From: Neolentinus lepideus HHB14362 ss-1
Lineage: Eukaryota; Basidiomycota; Agaricomycetes; Gloeophyllales; Gloeophyllaceae
Reading direction: 5' to 3'
NCBI GenBank assembly: GCA_001632425.1
Contig: KV425554.1
Coordinates: 782,914-846,913 of the forward strand
Length of the DNA stretch: 64,000 nt
A model generated the notes under the pieces. The model was not told the DNA's origin, did no database searches, and saw only the letters and a list, made by a program, of their open reading frames with translations. Shown one piece after another: positions 1 to 11,589 of the stretch. The position numbers and the translations under genes are program-made. The stretch's first letter is position 1; each line of letters starts with the position of its first letter.

Positions 1-469
1 ATAATCACGTGATATTTGTGACCACCGCAGTCACGAAAAATATTGTGATGCAGCACTTCCCATTAATGATCCTTCCACCAGGCTGAGCTTATTGTCATTG
101 GCGAGAAACGTGCTCGAGAATATAACGGCGATGAAGGCTCCTTGGATCTACCAATGGTAAGCATATACATAACATTATCACATCTATTATTAATAAATCG
201 CATGAACCAGGATACATCATACAACCAGCTTGCCATGGCGCTGGCCTAGTCAACGTGTAGCTTCCTAACTGTATATGGCGTGGTTCTTATGGATCTCATG
301 TCAGACTGACCGGGATACCCGCGCGAGGACGTCACTGAGGGGCCGCGAGCTGCTCACAGAACCGCCCAACCCAGCGACGCCCAGCCCGATAACTTGAGTA
401 CGGAGTACCAAGTCCCAACCACCCCCCGCTCATCTGCAATGTCGTCCTACCCTCTGCTCGCCACCATCC

Positions 470-1103
470 GCCATCCGTGAAGGTTGCTCCGCCGCCTTCA
501 TCGAGTTCATTGGGACCACCTTCTTCCTCCTCGGGTTCGGCGGCATCTAGGCCCCCACGGGCGAGACTTCCTCGAACGTCGAACATGTCCTGTACATCGC
601 CCTGTGCATGGGCTTCAGCCTAACCGTCACCGCATGGCTCTTCTACTGCATCCTAGGCGGCCTGGTCAACTCCAACGTGAGCCTAGCGCCGCTGCTCGTC
701 AGTGTGATCTCCCCGGTACGCTTCGTGCTGTACTGCTTCGCGCAGTTGGCGGGCGGGATCGCGGTCTCATGTTGGTGCTGATCCTTGGCCCGCTGTCCGC
801 GAAATGGGTACTTGCTGACGCTGAGAGAGCGGGAGCGGGGACAAACACCGCGCCCTCCCTTGTCCCCGCCGCTGTCACAGGTTTCCAATACACAGACCAA
901 TGGATCGTGAGCAACGCCTCCTCCCATCTGATCCCTTTCATTGACGTGACCACCCAGTAATTTGCGCACGAGACGGTACAGGATCAGCGCTGGAATCAGT
1001 GTTGAGTGAGATTACGACAGCGATGCGGGCGCGAGCTCGCTGTTTGAGGATGGTGTAGATACCGGCGCCGAGCAGGGAGCCGATGAAGGGCCCGAGCCAG
1101 TAC
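470..1103 (+). pseudogene. aquaporin (MIP family) pseudogene, internally inverted
   Basis: Plus-strand translation from about 478 gives the start of a fungal aquaporin: FIEFIGTTFFLLGFGGI, then an in-frame TAG at 548-550. The TETSSNVEHVLYIALCMGFS helix follows, then GGLVNSNVSLAPLLV, where the first NPA-type box is degraded to NSN. A frameshift near 765 is followed by LMLVLILGPLSAKW and VTGFQYTDQWI at about 900. The expected continuation, YWLGPFIGSLLGAGIYTILKQ, is not on this strand. It lies on the minus strand at 1103 down to about 1020. The second NPA half-loop is missing. Water or glycerol channel function is therefore lost. Family assignment rests on these motifs; the inversion is read directly from the two strands. 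Confidence 0.8.
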
Positions 1104-1110
1104 AACCTTT

Positions 1111-1774
1111 TACAGCTTGAGTCTTTCCCTTCACTCGAAACTCCATTGTAAGGGTGCCGCGGATGCTGACTGCTTGTTACAACTGCGTATTACTGTTACT
1201 GTAACTAATGTATATTTCACTCAATAAAAATGTCCTGGACACTCAAAAGAAGTGCCCGAGAAATAGTGTCCAAGGCGCTGTTTCGGAAAGTGCCCAAGAC
1301 ACTTGTTATGATGGGCCGCCGGTGGGACAGAAAAGACACTCAGTAGTAGTGCCTTGGATGCTTTTCCAGAAGGCACTTAATACACGTGCCGTCCAGTTCA
1401 GTGCCTTAGGCACTGCTTCGAAGTGACAAGTGCCCAAAGCACTCGACTCAAGTGACTTTACTTCCCACAGTGGTTGCCTATACGGGCGTGGCAAAAGCTC
1501 TATTTGGGTCACCGCAAGTGTAGCACTACAACAGGTCTAAGATACAGTAGTGATGTGAGAATAAGTGAGAGATAATTAATCGTGTAGCTAATGCAGCCAA
1601 TAGATCAGCCACCTCGAAAGATAGGGACCAGACCTATCCCAGCAATTATCGTTAGGACATGCATGGCATGGTTGTAGTCATCAAGGCATGTCGGGTATAC
1701 ACAGAGTCTATTTCAGCATGCATCTCAGTAATCGCAGTCGAAATGTTGCAGCAGGTTGAGATTCAAGCATACCA
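1111..1774. other. intergenic with short-palindrome cluster
   Basis: No coding sequence is supported here. The left half holds a cluster of AGTGCC/GGCACT inverted motifs, annotated separately. The right part (1500-1774) shows nothing recognisable. Confidence 0.6.
1231..1443. repeat. cluster of AGTGCC..GGCACT palindromes
   Basis: At least six variants of one short palindrome occur in about 210 bp: 1231-1243, 1265-1280, 1287-1302, 1350-1365, 1400-1414 and 1429-1443. The clearest copy is AGTGCCTTAGGCACT at 1400. Half-sites (AGTGCC, GGCACT) lie between them. The pattern could be a fold-back element or a transposon terminus; I do not see flanking duplications. Confidence 0.7.
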
Positions 1775-3010
1775 TCATTCCTTCTCGTCATGTCTGTCAC
1801 TGAAGAAGAAAAAAGGTACCTCGGGCGTAACCGGTCGTTGATAGCGCTTTTCCCTCCCAGGCGGCACAGGCGAGCGTCCAATGTGCTCTGGGCCGGGTCT
1901 CAGCACCGCCATCGTCGCTGTGCTTCCTCGCGTAGCCACAGGGTCGGTCTTAGTCTCGCGCATATCGAGCATTTTGATGACGTTCTTCTTGTACGCGTCT
2001 GCCTCTGTGTCTGTCTGGCCCGCCTCAGTATGATTGGAAGAGCGCTCAACGCCCGCCCAGACGGTAGCAAAGACGACGCCGATAACAGCGACGGAGGTGT
2101 TGACGAGGATAATAGCGTTGATTGCTTCAAAATTCCCGGAACGGTAGACGAAGATGATTTGGATGAGGGAGAAGATGACGGGAATGACGAAATTGGAAAC
2201 GGCGATGTAGAAAAGGGTCTTGAGTTTGCGGGCGAATGAGCCTGGTGTTACGTGTTTCGTCAATAGATTGCAAAGGGAATGCATGCTACTGACCTCTGTG
2301 GATGTGCGGATGGAGTTTGGACAGGAATACCGTGGATGCGAATCTAACGGGAGAATCAGCCACTTGGTAACGTCGTCGTAAAATATTTGGGCTAATCTGG
2401 ACGTACGCATTATCTGCCAATTGCAGGAACCACTCCGCCTTTAAGTACGGTGCATAAATCAGACGCGCAAGCCGTTCCACATTCTTTGCTGCGTCCGCCA
2501 GGACCTTGATGTACGCGATCAGATTAGCTGTTCTTGCAACCTTGAGGAGGATTGGGAAGGCGAAGATGAGCACTCGACGCCGAGCAGATATGATCCTCCA
2601 AGGGAACACCACGAAAAGTCGTGCAAGAAGGATGCCGTCAACGAGGATAGACTGGACAATCCCCAGAACACCAATGGCGATGTTCTGTGACGCCGGGGGT
2701 GGTTTGTCGGGACTCAGTATGGCGGAGACCTTGTGCATCCACATTAAGCTTGACAGAGCGAAGAAGAACGTGCCATTCATACCGCGAAGACATCCACCAG
2801 TACCCCCACCACGAAAGCAAGGGTTATTGATATGACATTAAGGACGAATGACACCTGTCTCCGGGAGCTCTCGGTGGAAAACCAGAAAAGGGCAATAAAA
2901 AGTGGGACATATAAGACCGTAAATGTATGCGAGACCAAGATATCATGGAGAGAAGGTCTGATCGCGTCCAGGAAATTCGTCCCCGGGGGAGGCAGGACGG
3001 GGGCGTCCAT
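1775..3010 (-). CDS. seven-transmembrane protein of unknown function
   Basis: Four exons on the minus strand (3010-2783, 2729-2407, 2343-2294, 2241-1775) join in phase to a 355-aa protein starting MDAPVLPPPG. The 53-nt first intron (2782-2730) has GTATGA/AAG ends, and the second starts GTACGT. Seven hydrophobic segments are visible, including LHDILVSHTFTVLYVPLFIA, IAIGVLGIVQSILVDGILLA and TLFYIAVSNFVIPVIFSLIQ. A charged cytoplasmic tail ends in PFFFFSDRHDEKE. It resembles a family of uncharacterised basidiomycete 7TM proteins. There is no basis for calling it a pheromone or nutrient receptor. The upstream Met at 3178 is less likely because the intervening residues are polar and unlike a mature N-terminus. 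Confidence 0.75.
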
Positions 3011-3887
3011 GGATTGTCCTCGACGTCTGCGAGAGAGTAGAGGTGCGGGAAAGTTGGTGGGACCAGATATTGCAAACAGCCAATCGCGTATCACAAGTCC
3101 AGTAGACGGCTGATTGTTGCCATCATGCTTCGTCTCCGTGTTTGATCCGGCTCCGCAGGGCGCGTCATATCTGCCCATAATGGATCAATAATGAATGCAT
3201 CAAAGTCGCGCGGTAAAGCGACGCCGTATACGGTTGTGAGCTACATACTGGAACACCCTGGGCTGTAGCTTTTTACGCTGGATTTACGGTACACGTGATG
3301 TGCCGATATACAGGTGCGTCACGCTCCTCCATGACCTAGGTCACACCGCTGAGGCACGAGCGGCTCAGACTTAAGCCAAGCGAGGAGCGAGGCCAGGGGC
3401 GGTGATCACGTGTTCACTATGTGGCACCTCTCCTTTTGCCCCCATCTTTTTCTCATATTACGCGTCGCTCACTAGCTGTGCTCGACGTTGCGTTCTTCTT
3501 CCTGCCCACCATTCTTTTGCTCCTGTTCTGGCGGCTGGGTGTAGCCCGGAGCTCGTCGCGTCGCGAAACGGCGCGCGTTGTAGCTTCTCCCCTTTGACCT
3601 GAGCTCGGTTCCGGCTTGCCACACTCCCGGGGCAACGGCCTCAGCCACCGCGGAATTTTCCGCCAATCCCGTGCCGCTGGCTTTGCCGGCGCAACCCATG
3701 GAAATCGATTTCCTGACTGTTTTCCTCACAGCTGTCTGAACGCCCATGTGCACTTGTACTGCGCGATTATACCAGTGTCGTTTTCTGAATGAATTCATCA
3801 GAGAGACTGTTCAGCGGCTAATCCATCCCGTCCAGATATTTTTGCATCTTCATCTATTGCGTCTGTTGTTGCGTTCAAGTGCCTAGA

Positions 3888-4020
3888 CCAAAACCTGAGA
3901 AGGTGTGGCGTAAAGCTCTACGTCCCTATTATTTATACGAATTCTACCATTCGCATCATTATCTCGAAACGCGTCTTGTTATTCGGTTCCTCCCAAGCAC
4001 TCACCTCTTCACAGCCTTTG
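3888..4020. repeat. direct duplication, copy 1
   Basis: Starts AAAACCTGAGAAGGTGTGGCG and ends CACCTCTTCACAGCCTTT. A related copy lies about 480 bp downstream, with shared blocks such as ATCTCGAAACGCG. Confidence 0.7.
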
Positions 4021-4366
4021 ACTAGGTCGTTTTCTCTCTTCATCATATGCACCACTGGCGCCTCGCCACCATCTTTGCTGCACTGGTCTTATAATTAATC
4101 AAAAAGGTACGTGTTCCTGTGTTTACCGTCATACACGGCGGCGTTGACCTCCGGCTTTCTTCCACTCCAGTATTGAGGTCTTTACGACACGCCCTGAGTC
4201 TTGAGCTTGAGCTGTTGCTCAGTATGCCCCGAATATCCTGAAAGAAGTCCGAGGGACTGTATGGCGGCTAAATCTGAATCCATTTCGTCGGGATATTTTC
4301 GCTTCTTCACCGCAAAACAGCTATTACTGTCTGCTGTGGCAGTAGAAGTACCTGGACCATCTTCGA

Positions 4367-4506
4367 CCTCAAAACCTGAGAAGGGTGTGGCGGAAAGCTC
4401 CACTTTGCTCCTCTTATTAATACGAACCCCGCCGTTCGCTCACTTATCTCGAAACGCGCCTTGTGTATTCCATTTCTTTTAAACTCCCACCTCTTCACAG
4501 CCTTTA
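4367..4506. repeat. direct duplication, copy 2
   Basis: Starts AAAACCTGAGAAGGGTGTGG and ends CACCTCTTCACAGCCTTT. It lies about 140 bp upstream of the ATG at 4647 and so may overlap that gene's promoter or leader. Confidence 0.7.
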
Positions 4507-4646
4507 AATCCGACTGTACCATATTATTATAAAAGGACAGCGCTCAGAAACAGTCCCTGCATTCTCCCTTCTCCTACCCTCAAGGCCTCATTCTTGCAAT
4601 CCTCCGAGAGCGTCCACCTGTTTCTCTGACTTACATCTACCAGGTT

Positions 4647-6409
4647 ATGCTCGGCGAGCCGTGATTGTCAAAGCATATGACGTGCATCATACTTACTGTT
4701 TGAGACCACTCAGACTGCCACGGATTGAAGTATCCTGGTGGCAGTTGCAGCACGAGGGCGTGCAGCCTAGGCAGTTCGATGGTATACCGTCAGCCGACGT
4801 GTACAAGGCTTACACTCGCCCGTGAGTCTCCGTTCACCTCGTGTGGGGTATATTCTGTCGCTCGGAACGACTCTCAAAAGCCCGGTCCCGCGCTTACGTA
4901 ACGTTCCACGCGGCAAACATGCCCCGCGTTTGCGCGCCACCGAGCGGTTCATCATCTCTTACTTCCAAGTCATTATCTAGCTATTGTTTCGCTGGCTTTG
5001 CTTGATGCCTCTTGTGTACCACCCTCAGTTGGAAAATTCATTTCAGGACGCTGCGCTTGTGCCTACGGATGCGGACGACTCGATCGTGCTCTCAGACTTA
5101 GTCCGGACGGGGGAGACTTCTAGGTTACGCAGGCGGGGCGCTATGCGTCTAGATTACACGCACAGGGCGTCGAACCCCGCTGGACGCAGGGGGGACTCGT
5201 ATCCTTCTCTGCCACCCCAGTGGGACCCTCCAGAGGCCGGTGATGGTGACGAGGACGCCTTCAGAAGAGAATGGGACGCAGTGACGGAGCAGCTACCGGT
5301 CGACCTTGATCAGGAAGAGGAAGAAGTGCGGTTTTATACTCTCTACTGTGGAGGAGAGGAGGAGGAGGATCTTGAGGAAGAGGTGTTCTCTGCACCCTCG
5401 TCGTACAGGCCATCACCGTTCCCACTATATTCACCCATTATGGAAGGCGCCCTGCCGCATCGGCGGGAACCGCGGAAAAGGTCGAACGGTTGCGGTGCGG
5501 TCGTGCACACTAGAGCGGTTCCTCGTCGACGGTGCGGCGTGTGGGCGGCCAAAGCGGAGGCGTCGAGTATCGTTGTCTCCTTGGACGAGTCGTATTTCGA
5601 CAAAGGCACCCGATCGCTGATGATCCTCCGAAGTGGATGCGGCTGTATAAGAGAAGGTATCGGGTGTGCGGTGTGGTGAGTATCACGGAGTATGCTGGTT
5701 TGCATCGCTGATCCTCATTTGATCCCTTAGTGGAAATATATTGGGCACTCGGTACCGGACGTGCCAAGCCGCATCCGATGCATTTGTGGCATCGAGTCCT
5801 CAATCACCACAATGTCCACGCCCCGAAGGCCCTGACTATTTTACCCCGCAGCAACCAGCGTCGGCAGGCTCGCCCACATATGTGTACACATTCTTCTCCA
5901 AGAATGTCACACCGTCTCCTTCATACGATTTTCCTCCTCGAACGATCGTAACCCCGCCACCATTGTCTGCATCCCCCGAGCAGTTCTACGTACCGGGGGA
6001 GGAGCCGCCCACTGTAATTCCACCGCCAACGGGATACGTCACACCTCCAGATAGGACGTCCCCGATACCCTGGCCGAATCCATATATCCCCTTCACTAGA
6101 CCGCACTATATCCCGACGAGAGGCCCCCGGCGCTCGATGACGCCCGTCTTCCGGATCCCGGACTCACCCGCGTCGACCGCGAGCGCGAGCCCGGAGGATC
6201 GCGTGTCGTCCATGCCGGAGGCACTGCTCTCGCGGTTTCGGCTGACGGCGGACGAGAATGAGGAGATCATCCCGGTGAGGGACAGGAACAGGGACAGGGA
6301 CGAGCGGGAGGAGCAGGAGAGTTATGACTCTGATGGGGAGCTGATTGGCGCTGAGCCGAGTTCGCCGGATAAGAGCGCTACGGATTTGCCGCTCTGGAGT
6401 GGCCGGTAG
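4647..6409 (+). CDS. proline-rich protein with Cys-rich (putative zinc-binding) motif, unknown function
   Basis: Five exons join with consistent phase: 4647-4660, 4714-4821, 4881-4968, 5029-5675 and 5731-6409, giving 511 aa. Introns are 53-60 nt. The N-terminus reads MLGEPLPRIEVSWWQLQ, followed by an acidic middle (EEEEVRFYTLYCGGEEEEDL). Across the last intron there is a Cys cluster, SGCGCIREGIGCAVCGN, then LGTRYRTC, which looks like a small metal-binding knuckle. The C-terminal 220 residues are rich in Pro and Ser with an acidic, Arg/Asp-repeat tail (RDRNRDRDEREEQE). I recall similar Cys motifs in uncharacterised Agaricomycete proteins, but no function is known to me. A nuclear or scaffold role would be a guess. 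Confidence 0.7.
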
Positions 6410-7548
6410 GGTGTTCCTGTGGTCATTTGGTTGTGTCTTGTCTCCTTGATTTTGGTGTATATGCAGTTGCTGTATCTGTACTTTTGCTATGTCATCTTTG
6501 CCGGACATTGATAATACTCGTCCAAGTTTGTTGTTTATGATGCTTTCATGATGCCCCTGATAGGTTTATAGTACTTGCTAATTCTACTTACGCTACGCCA
6601 TGTTCTTGAAACAATGTTGAATGCCTTAGAATTGAGTCTGTTTGCCAGTGACTTCTTCCTACATTACCGAACGGATTCAGAAAGATATTTGAGTGTACGA
6701 GGCGTTGAAACATGGCACCGCTCGCCAGCTAGACACTTGCGCGGCCATAATTCCCATAGTTTTCGTTGGTGGCACCATGAGTGCACCCACAACGCCGAGG
6801 AACTCCACTTCCCATAAACGGAACTTCAGCGGAGGCATATCTGAGATCTCTCGCAGAAGATTTTCAAGTTCCTGATCATCACGATTGCGCAGGTTCACGT
6901 CCTTGGCTCTGGACAAGCTTGGGTCGCTGGGTACTACTGGTCTCTATGTTCGGGAATTCCAAATTTATAGTATAAGGCTCTGGGGCGGACTATAGCTGGT
7001 CGATGATCATTGGAAAGCTCAGCGTAGCTGTCAGAGGCACTGCTTTCGCCGTTGGGAGACGATTGATCTTGGGCTTCTTACCATCTCCGGAAGATGACTG
7101 GACTCGAATTTGGTGGTCGCGTGCCTGAGTCTCGTGCGCTGGAATTTAGAACTCGAACACGGTGCTCGCGCAGGTGCTCATCGAACGCTAATCTGGGTAC
7201 GTCTTCGAGTGACTTGTTATGGTCATGTCTCCAGTACTGGTCACCCGGTCGTTTCTTCTGCGAGTTATATACGAGCCAATGTTGAAGCTACAAATTCGCG
7301 ATCCTCCTCGGTCTTGGATTCGTGGTCGTCTCAACATGTGTCTACGTCTACATCCGCCATCTCATGCGGAAGCCCAGTTGTTATCTTTCGTGCTGCCAGT
7401 AAGTACAAAGCTGAGCTTTGCCAACACACTTCGAGGACGTAAAGTATCATTGCTAGGTTACCTGAGCACATGCTCGCGTCGGACAGCCTCGTCTTCGCCA
7501 CAGTTTTCTGGCAACACGGAACTTTCGTTCTTCTGAAACGACAATACG
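6410..7548. other. no intact gene; possible decayed coding sequence
   Basis: Only short open frames occur. A minus-strand stretch at 6916-6680 (LRNRDDQELENLLREISDMP) and fragments around 7300 have codon-like composition. They may be the decayed 3' part of the MYND pseudogene that follows. I cannot assign them. Confidence 0.35.
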
Positions 7549-8005
7549 TTAGCAATTGTCTATCTCCTGGCTACCAGTGACTTGATCCGCGCAGGCCAAA
7601 TGTGATCCATATTCTGGAATTCGACCCTGGCATGCAGAATCCCAATCACCCATCCAGTCCGGAGTGGTTGAGTCTTGTCGTCTCGAAAGGAAGTCGATAG
7701 TCAGTCTCTTGCTTTGTCCATTTCTGTCGGAACCGATGGCTGAACGTGTATACGCCTCGTGTGCAGAAGAACGTTGCGGATCCTCGTCTGGCTTGCAGTA
7801 CTTGAACAGAGCTCCCCTCTCCTCTTTGTGGCACACGCGGTGGCAGTAGTGTGGCTTGGGCCCCTAGGTGCGAGCGTGACTGAAAAGCCATTCGGAGCCG
7901 CCCGGGATACTTCTGACACCTTTCACAAGTCGGTGGCCGGTCTCTCCGTGACATCCACCAGTGCAAGACTGCAGCCACATCTGAACTGGGCAGTCGAATG
8001 CCCAA
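7549..8005 (-). pseudogene. MYND-type zinc-finger gene, decayed
   Basis: Minus-strand fragments in different frames match the spacing of a MYND finger. CERCQKYPG lies near 7925, a frame change follows, then an in-frame TAG just before HYCHRVCHKEE (about 7840) and FKYCKP. In intact MYND domains the pattern is CxxC, YCxxxCQxxxW, HxxxC. Here W and H of the second half are replaced (CHKEERGALFKYC). The mix of frames, the stop and the lost ligands argue for a pseudogene. Confidence 0.5.
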
Positions 8006-8183
8006 ATCAGGAAGCGTCCGATGCCTTCGCGAAGTGCTCCTGCTGACGTAATGGCCCAGAAACCCATTGGCAATTGTGGCGCGCGCTTCCTAGGACATGG
8101 TATCGATCTCCTTCCTAGCTCAGCTCTAAAGTCCGCGTCCAGTCACCCTCTATCCTTCACCATGTCACACCATGGCCAGAACC

Positions 8184-8190
8184 TATAAAG
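8184..8190 (+). promoter_or_regulatory. candidate TATA box of the P450 gene
   Basis: TATAAAG lies about 145 bp upstream of the ATG at 8333. A pyrimidine-rich leader (8215-8330) follows it, as in many strongly expressed fungal genes. Confidence 0.45.
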
Positions 8191-8332
8191 ACCCGCTCCA
8201 ATTTTTCGTCCCCTAAGCGCCCCCTTTCTCCCGTACCACCACTATCCCCTCCCAGAGCCCGCCCTGCGACCACGGCTCTGTCCGCTCCCCTTCTTTCTTG
8301 CGACTGCATCACTTTATTACACTATCGTCAAC

Positions 8333-10348
8333 ATGAATTGCACGTCTGTCCACACCATCCTGGCCTGGTGGTCTGACTCGAGAAACCTCTGCATTGCTGC
8401 GTTATCCTGCATCTTCCTCTATGTTATCATCAACGCTATCTATCAACTCGCTTTCTCTCCCCTCACTGCAATTCCTGGTCCCTGGTACGCTGCCATCTCC
8501 GACTTCTGGCTCACGACGCACGTCGTCCGTCTTCAACAATGCAAAATTGTCCAACAACTCTTCGACCAGTACGGGCCCGTCGTCCGTGTTGGTCCTAACA
8601 AGATTGTTTTCCGCGACATCACGACCATGAAGAGTGTCTACAGCGTACACAAGTTTGATAAGAGCGCTTACTACAAGAGCCTTCTGACGTGAGTCTGCGT
8701 GAGATCGCTTGGTTTCTTTGTTACCAAACCTGTCTTCAGGAACAATAATGACCATGCGTGAGGTCATCTAGACTTTGCAGAGCTTATAAAACGTTAACGT
8801 AGTACATAGCATGACTACCCTCGAACATGCCCGTCACGTCGCCCGCAGGAAGGGTTACGCTTCTCACTACACCACAGCAAACTTGTCTCTATTCCAACCT
8901 GAGATGCATGACTTCACGCTGCAACTCGTCAACGTAAGTACGAGCTAGCCACCGACGAGCTCGGTATTGACTGCATTCGCGTAGATTCTGGAGAACCTCG
9001 GAGGAAGGACGGCCTTGGATTGCCTCACCTTGTTCCGCCAATTGATGGTAGATGTCGTCTGCGCCTCTTCATTCGGGTACCAACCTGGTGCCTTGAGCAA
9101 GTGGACAGTCGACTCTGAGGATGCTCTTTCCATGGCTATCAATGACTTCCCCAAGAGGGGCATCTTGGTACGATTACAAGCAGTTGCCTAGCGATGAAGA
9201 CCAACTGATGATGTGTGCCGCAGAGGAGCGCTGTTCCGACGTGGGCTTGGAAGCTTGTGTGCAGTATACCCAACAAGCGCTTCCGTCAGTTGTGCGACTC
9301 TGATAAAATCATGGCTGAAGTATGTATTCTTAGAATTTCGCGTCTTTCATGCAGTGACTGACACACGCATATAGTTTGTTTCAGCACGGGTTTACGAGAC
9401 TCGCTCCCAGATAGCAGTCGGAAAGGTGGACCAAGACGACTTGGAGAAGCGTCCAATGCTGAGACGCCTTCTTGAATATCGTGTCAACAATACGCCTATG
9501 TCGGACCAGGATATAATCTCGGAATGTATGGGCCATCTGTAAGTATGCCCGTGCTCTGACATGTCTAGGTGGCTAAGCCGTTTTTGTTAGTATCGCTGGG
9601 TCGGACACCGCGTCGACCACGTTGTCGTACCTTTTCTGGGAACTCAGCAGGCGTGCGGATATTGCTGCAAGAATTCGGGAGGAGCTTGACGCTGCGATGT
9701 CTGATAGCAAGGCTATCCCTGATATCTCAGCTCTGCAGACGTTGCCCTACCTGAATGCGTTCATCAAAGAAGGTGAAAACTTCGTGGTCTGCCACACCTT
9801 TCGTTATGCTTACTTCTTTATCTCCGTACTCGAAGGTCTCCGTCTCTATGGCGCTGCTCCCAGTCTTCTTGAGCGAGTTGTGCCCTCTTCTATCGCCAAG
9901 AACGGCGAGATGAATGAGGTGTTCGACCTCATGGGCTATGGCTTGCCAGCTGGTACGATTGTTGCCACTCAAGGATGGTCCATGCACCGTGAGCCGGACA
10001 TCTTCCCTTCCCCCGAAACGTTCCTCCCGGAACGTTGGCTCAACACTTCTGCGAGCGCCGAAGAGCTCGCTCGCATGAACCAGTATCTGATGCCCTTCGG
10101 CACTGGTGCTCGAGTTTGTGGCGGACAAACCCTGGCGCAGTTTATGCTCAGGATCGTCGTAGCGACTGTCGCCCGCAATTTCAGTGTTGTGGCGCCTCCC
10201 GAAACCAATGAGAAGAGTATGGACATGAGGGATAGCTTTGTGAGTTGCGCCTAGCTTTCATTCTGTTCGACGATCTCACAGGCCACGATAGGTCATCTTC
10301 CCTGCTTCCATGAAGTGCAAACTCGCCTTTGTGCCCCGGAAGTACTGA
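8333..10348 (+). CDS. cytochrome P450 monooxygenase
   Basis: Nine exons join in phase to 527 aa: 8333-8688, 8740-8757, 8810-8933, 8985-9167, 9224-9319, 9375-9538, 9591-9772, 9836-10239 and 10292-10348. An N-terminal membrane anchor (LCIAALSCIFLYVIINAIYQ) is followed by the proline hinge FSPLTAIPGPW. The I-helix motif AGSDTAS, the ExxR pair in EGLRLYG (split by the intron at 9773-9835), PERW and the haem-binding loop FGTGARVCGG with its axial Cys are all present. It should be an ER-anchored, NADPH-P450-reductase-dependent oxygenase. The substrate cannot be inferred, and no partner biosynthetic genes lie nearby. The second exon is only 18 nt. Confidence 0.93.
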
Positions 10349-11425
10349 AAAGCGGTATGGGTCTGTCGATACCCCTGCATATGCTCTGTTGTCTTATTTA
10401 TTGTTATCTTTGCAAGTTCTTGTTTGCGATGCCCCTACTTTATAATCCTCTTAATTTCTTCTCTTCGTTTTCGCTTTCGTCTGCGTCGTCCATTGCTGGG
10501 ATTCTGTAATGTTCTTGGTTGAGACGGATTGGACCATTGGTGGAAACGAGTCACTGAACTTGCATACGTAACGATAGACATGACGCCTTGGATATGTAAC
10601 AATACAATATTGTTGTCGGGGGCTCTCCAAAATCACTCGCGCAATAACCTGGATCACTATCAGGACGGTCGTGACAAATGCAGCAAGTGGAAGTCGTTCC
10701 CAAGGATACCTCGCATGTCTTCAAGCACGCGGCAGTGGAGCCACGTAGTAAGAACATTATTCGGTGCGATACTGATCAGTATTAACCCAAGAGGACTTAC
10801 ATTTGAGTACTATCAAAGTAGCCACTGTACTTACTTCGAGAGGATTGAAGGCTTCCTTTGGGATGCCTTTATCGCAATGTTTTGTCCTAAACCTCACGTT
10901 AGCTCTCATACCCTTCGATCGCAAGGTTAACTCTCCTAATCTAGTCATCAGGAAAAGCCTCCCGTGCTTATTATATCATATTATGTCTAATACAGTCGAA
11001 TCATACCTGATTAAACAGATTCACCTGTCATGTCTGATACGGCCACTGAGGCTAGTCCCTCAGCTGATTCGGTATGATCAGTCCTAATTCTGTATGAATC
11101 AGTCCTGACTACATCAACCTCAGATCTAATCAAACTATTGTTATGTTGAATTAAGATATCAAGTTGGGGTAAAACCATATATTATTGGCTTCTATGTACA
11201 TACAAATGCACTATATACATACATGAATGAAAGAATGATAAAAGTTGTGAATAAACTTCATTTCTATGACTCATCAAGCTGGCAGCCGGTCTGTCTCGCA
11301 GCACTCCGCAGGCTCGACACATTCAACTCGTGTTGTATGCGCAAAGCATCAATATCACTAATCTGTGATTCTGGTGAGCCAATGGATAACATGACAAGTA
11401 ATAATATGATCACCTGTGAAGGCTC
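10349..11425. other. AT-rich intergenic region
   Basis: No coding sequence is supported. The segment around 10880-10930 (TTTTGTCCTAAACCTCACG, then GATCGCAAGG) resembles 13535-13560, so it may hold a dispersed repeat fragment. From 10960 to 11230 the sequence is AT-rich with short CCTGATT/TCAGTCCTGA repeats. Confidence 0.5.
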
Positions 11426-11428
11426 TAA

Positions 11429-11589
11429 GGCTGCGTTCGGATGCATGGCCGCGATGCGGCCAACGTTGCCAGGATGCCCCTTCAGCCAATCCAACGCTCG
11501 GAAAAGCACTGCCACACTGCCGCGCCACGACCAACTTGGCTTTGGCCCTTTGGGGGCGCCGCGGTGCGGCCGTGCAACCAAACGGAGCC
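11429..11589. mobile_element. 161-bp MITE, PIF/Harbinger type
   Basis: The left end begins GGCTGCGTTCGGATGCATGG. The reverse complement of the right end begins GGCTCCGTTTGGTTGCACGG. These are imperfect terminal inverted repeats of about 32 bp. The element is flanked by TAA at 11426-11428 and 11590-11592, the 3-bp target duplication expected for PIF/Harbinger elements. GTTTGGTTG is a common Harbinger terminus. It is GC-rich within an AT-rich setting and encodes no protein. Confidence 0.7.

Larger units (their letters stand above)
3011..4646. other. long intergenic region with a diverged direct duplication
   Basis: No exon chain could be assembled. The region contains two diverged copies of a roughly 135-bp segment (3888-4020 and 4367-4506). 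It ends in the presumed promoter and 5' leader of the gene starting at 4647, which has CT-rich stretches from 4560 to 4640. A minus-strand frame at 4403-4182 is open for 73 codons but has no recognisable domain. Confidence 0.5.

Noticed and set aside
1775..3010. 7TM protein as a STE3-like pheromone receptor
   Set aside because: Helix sequences do not show STE3 family motifs and no pheromone or homeodomain gene lies nearby.
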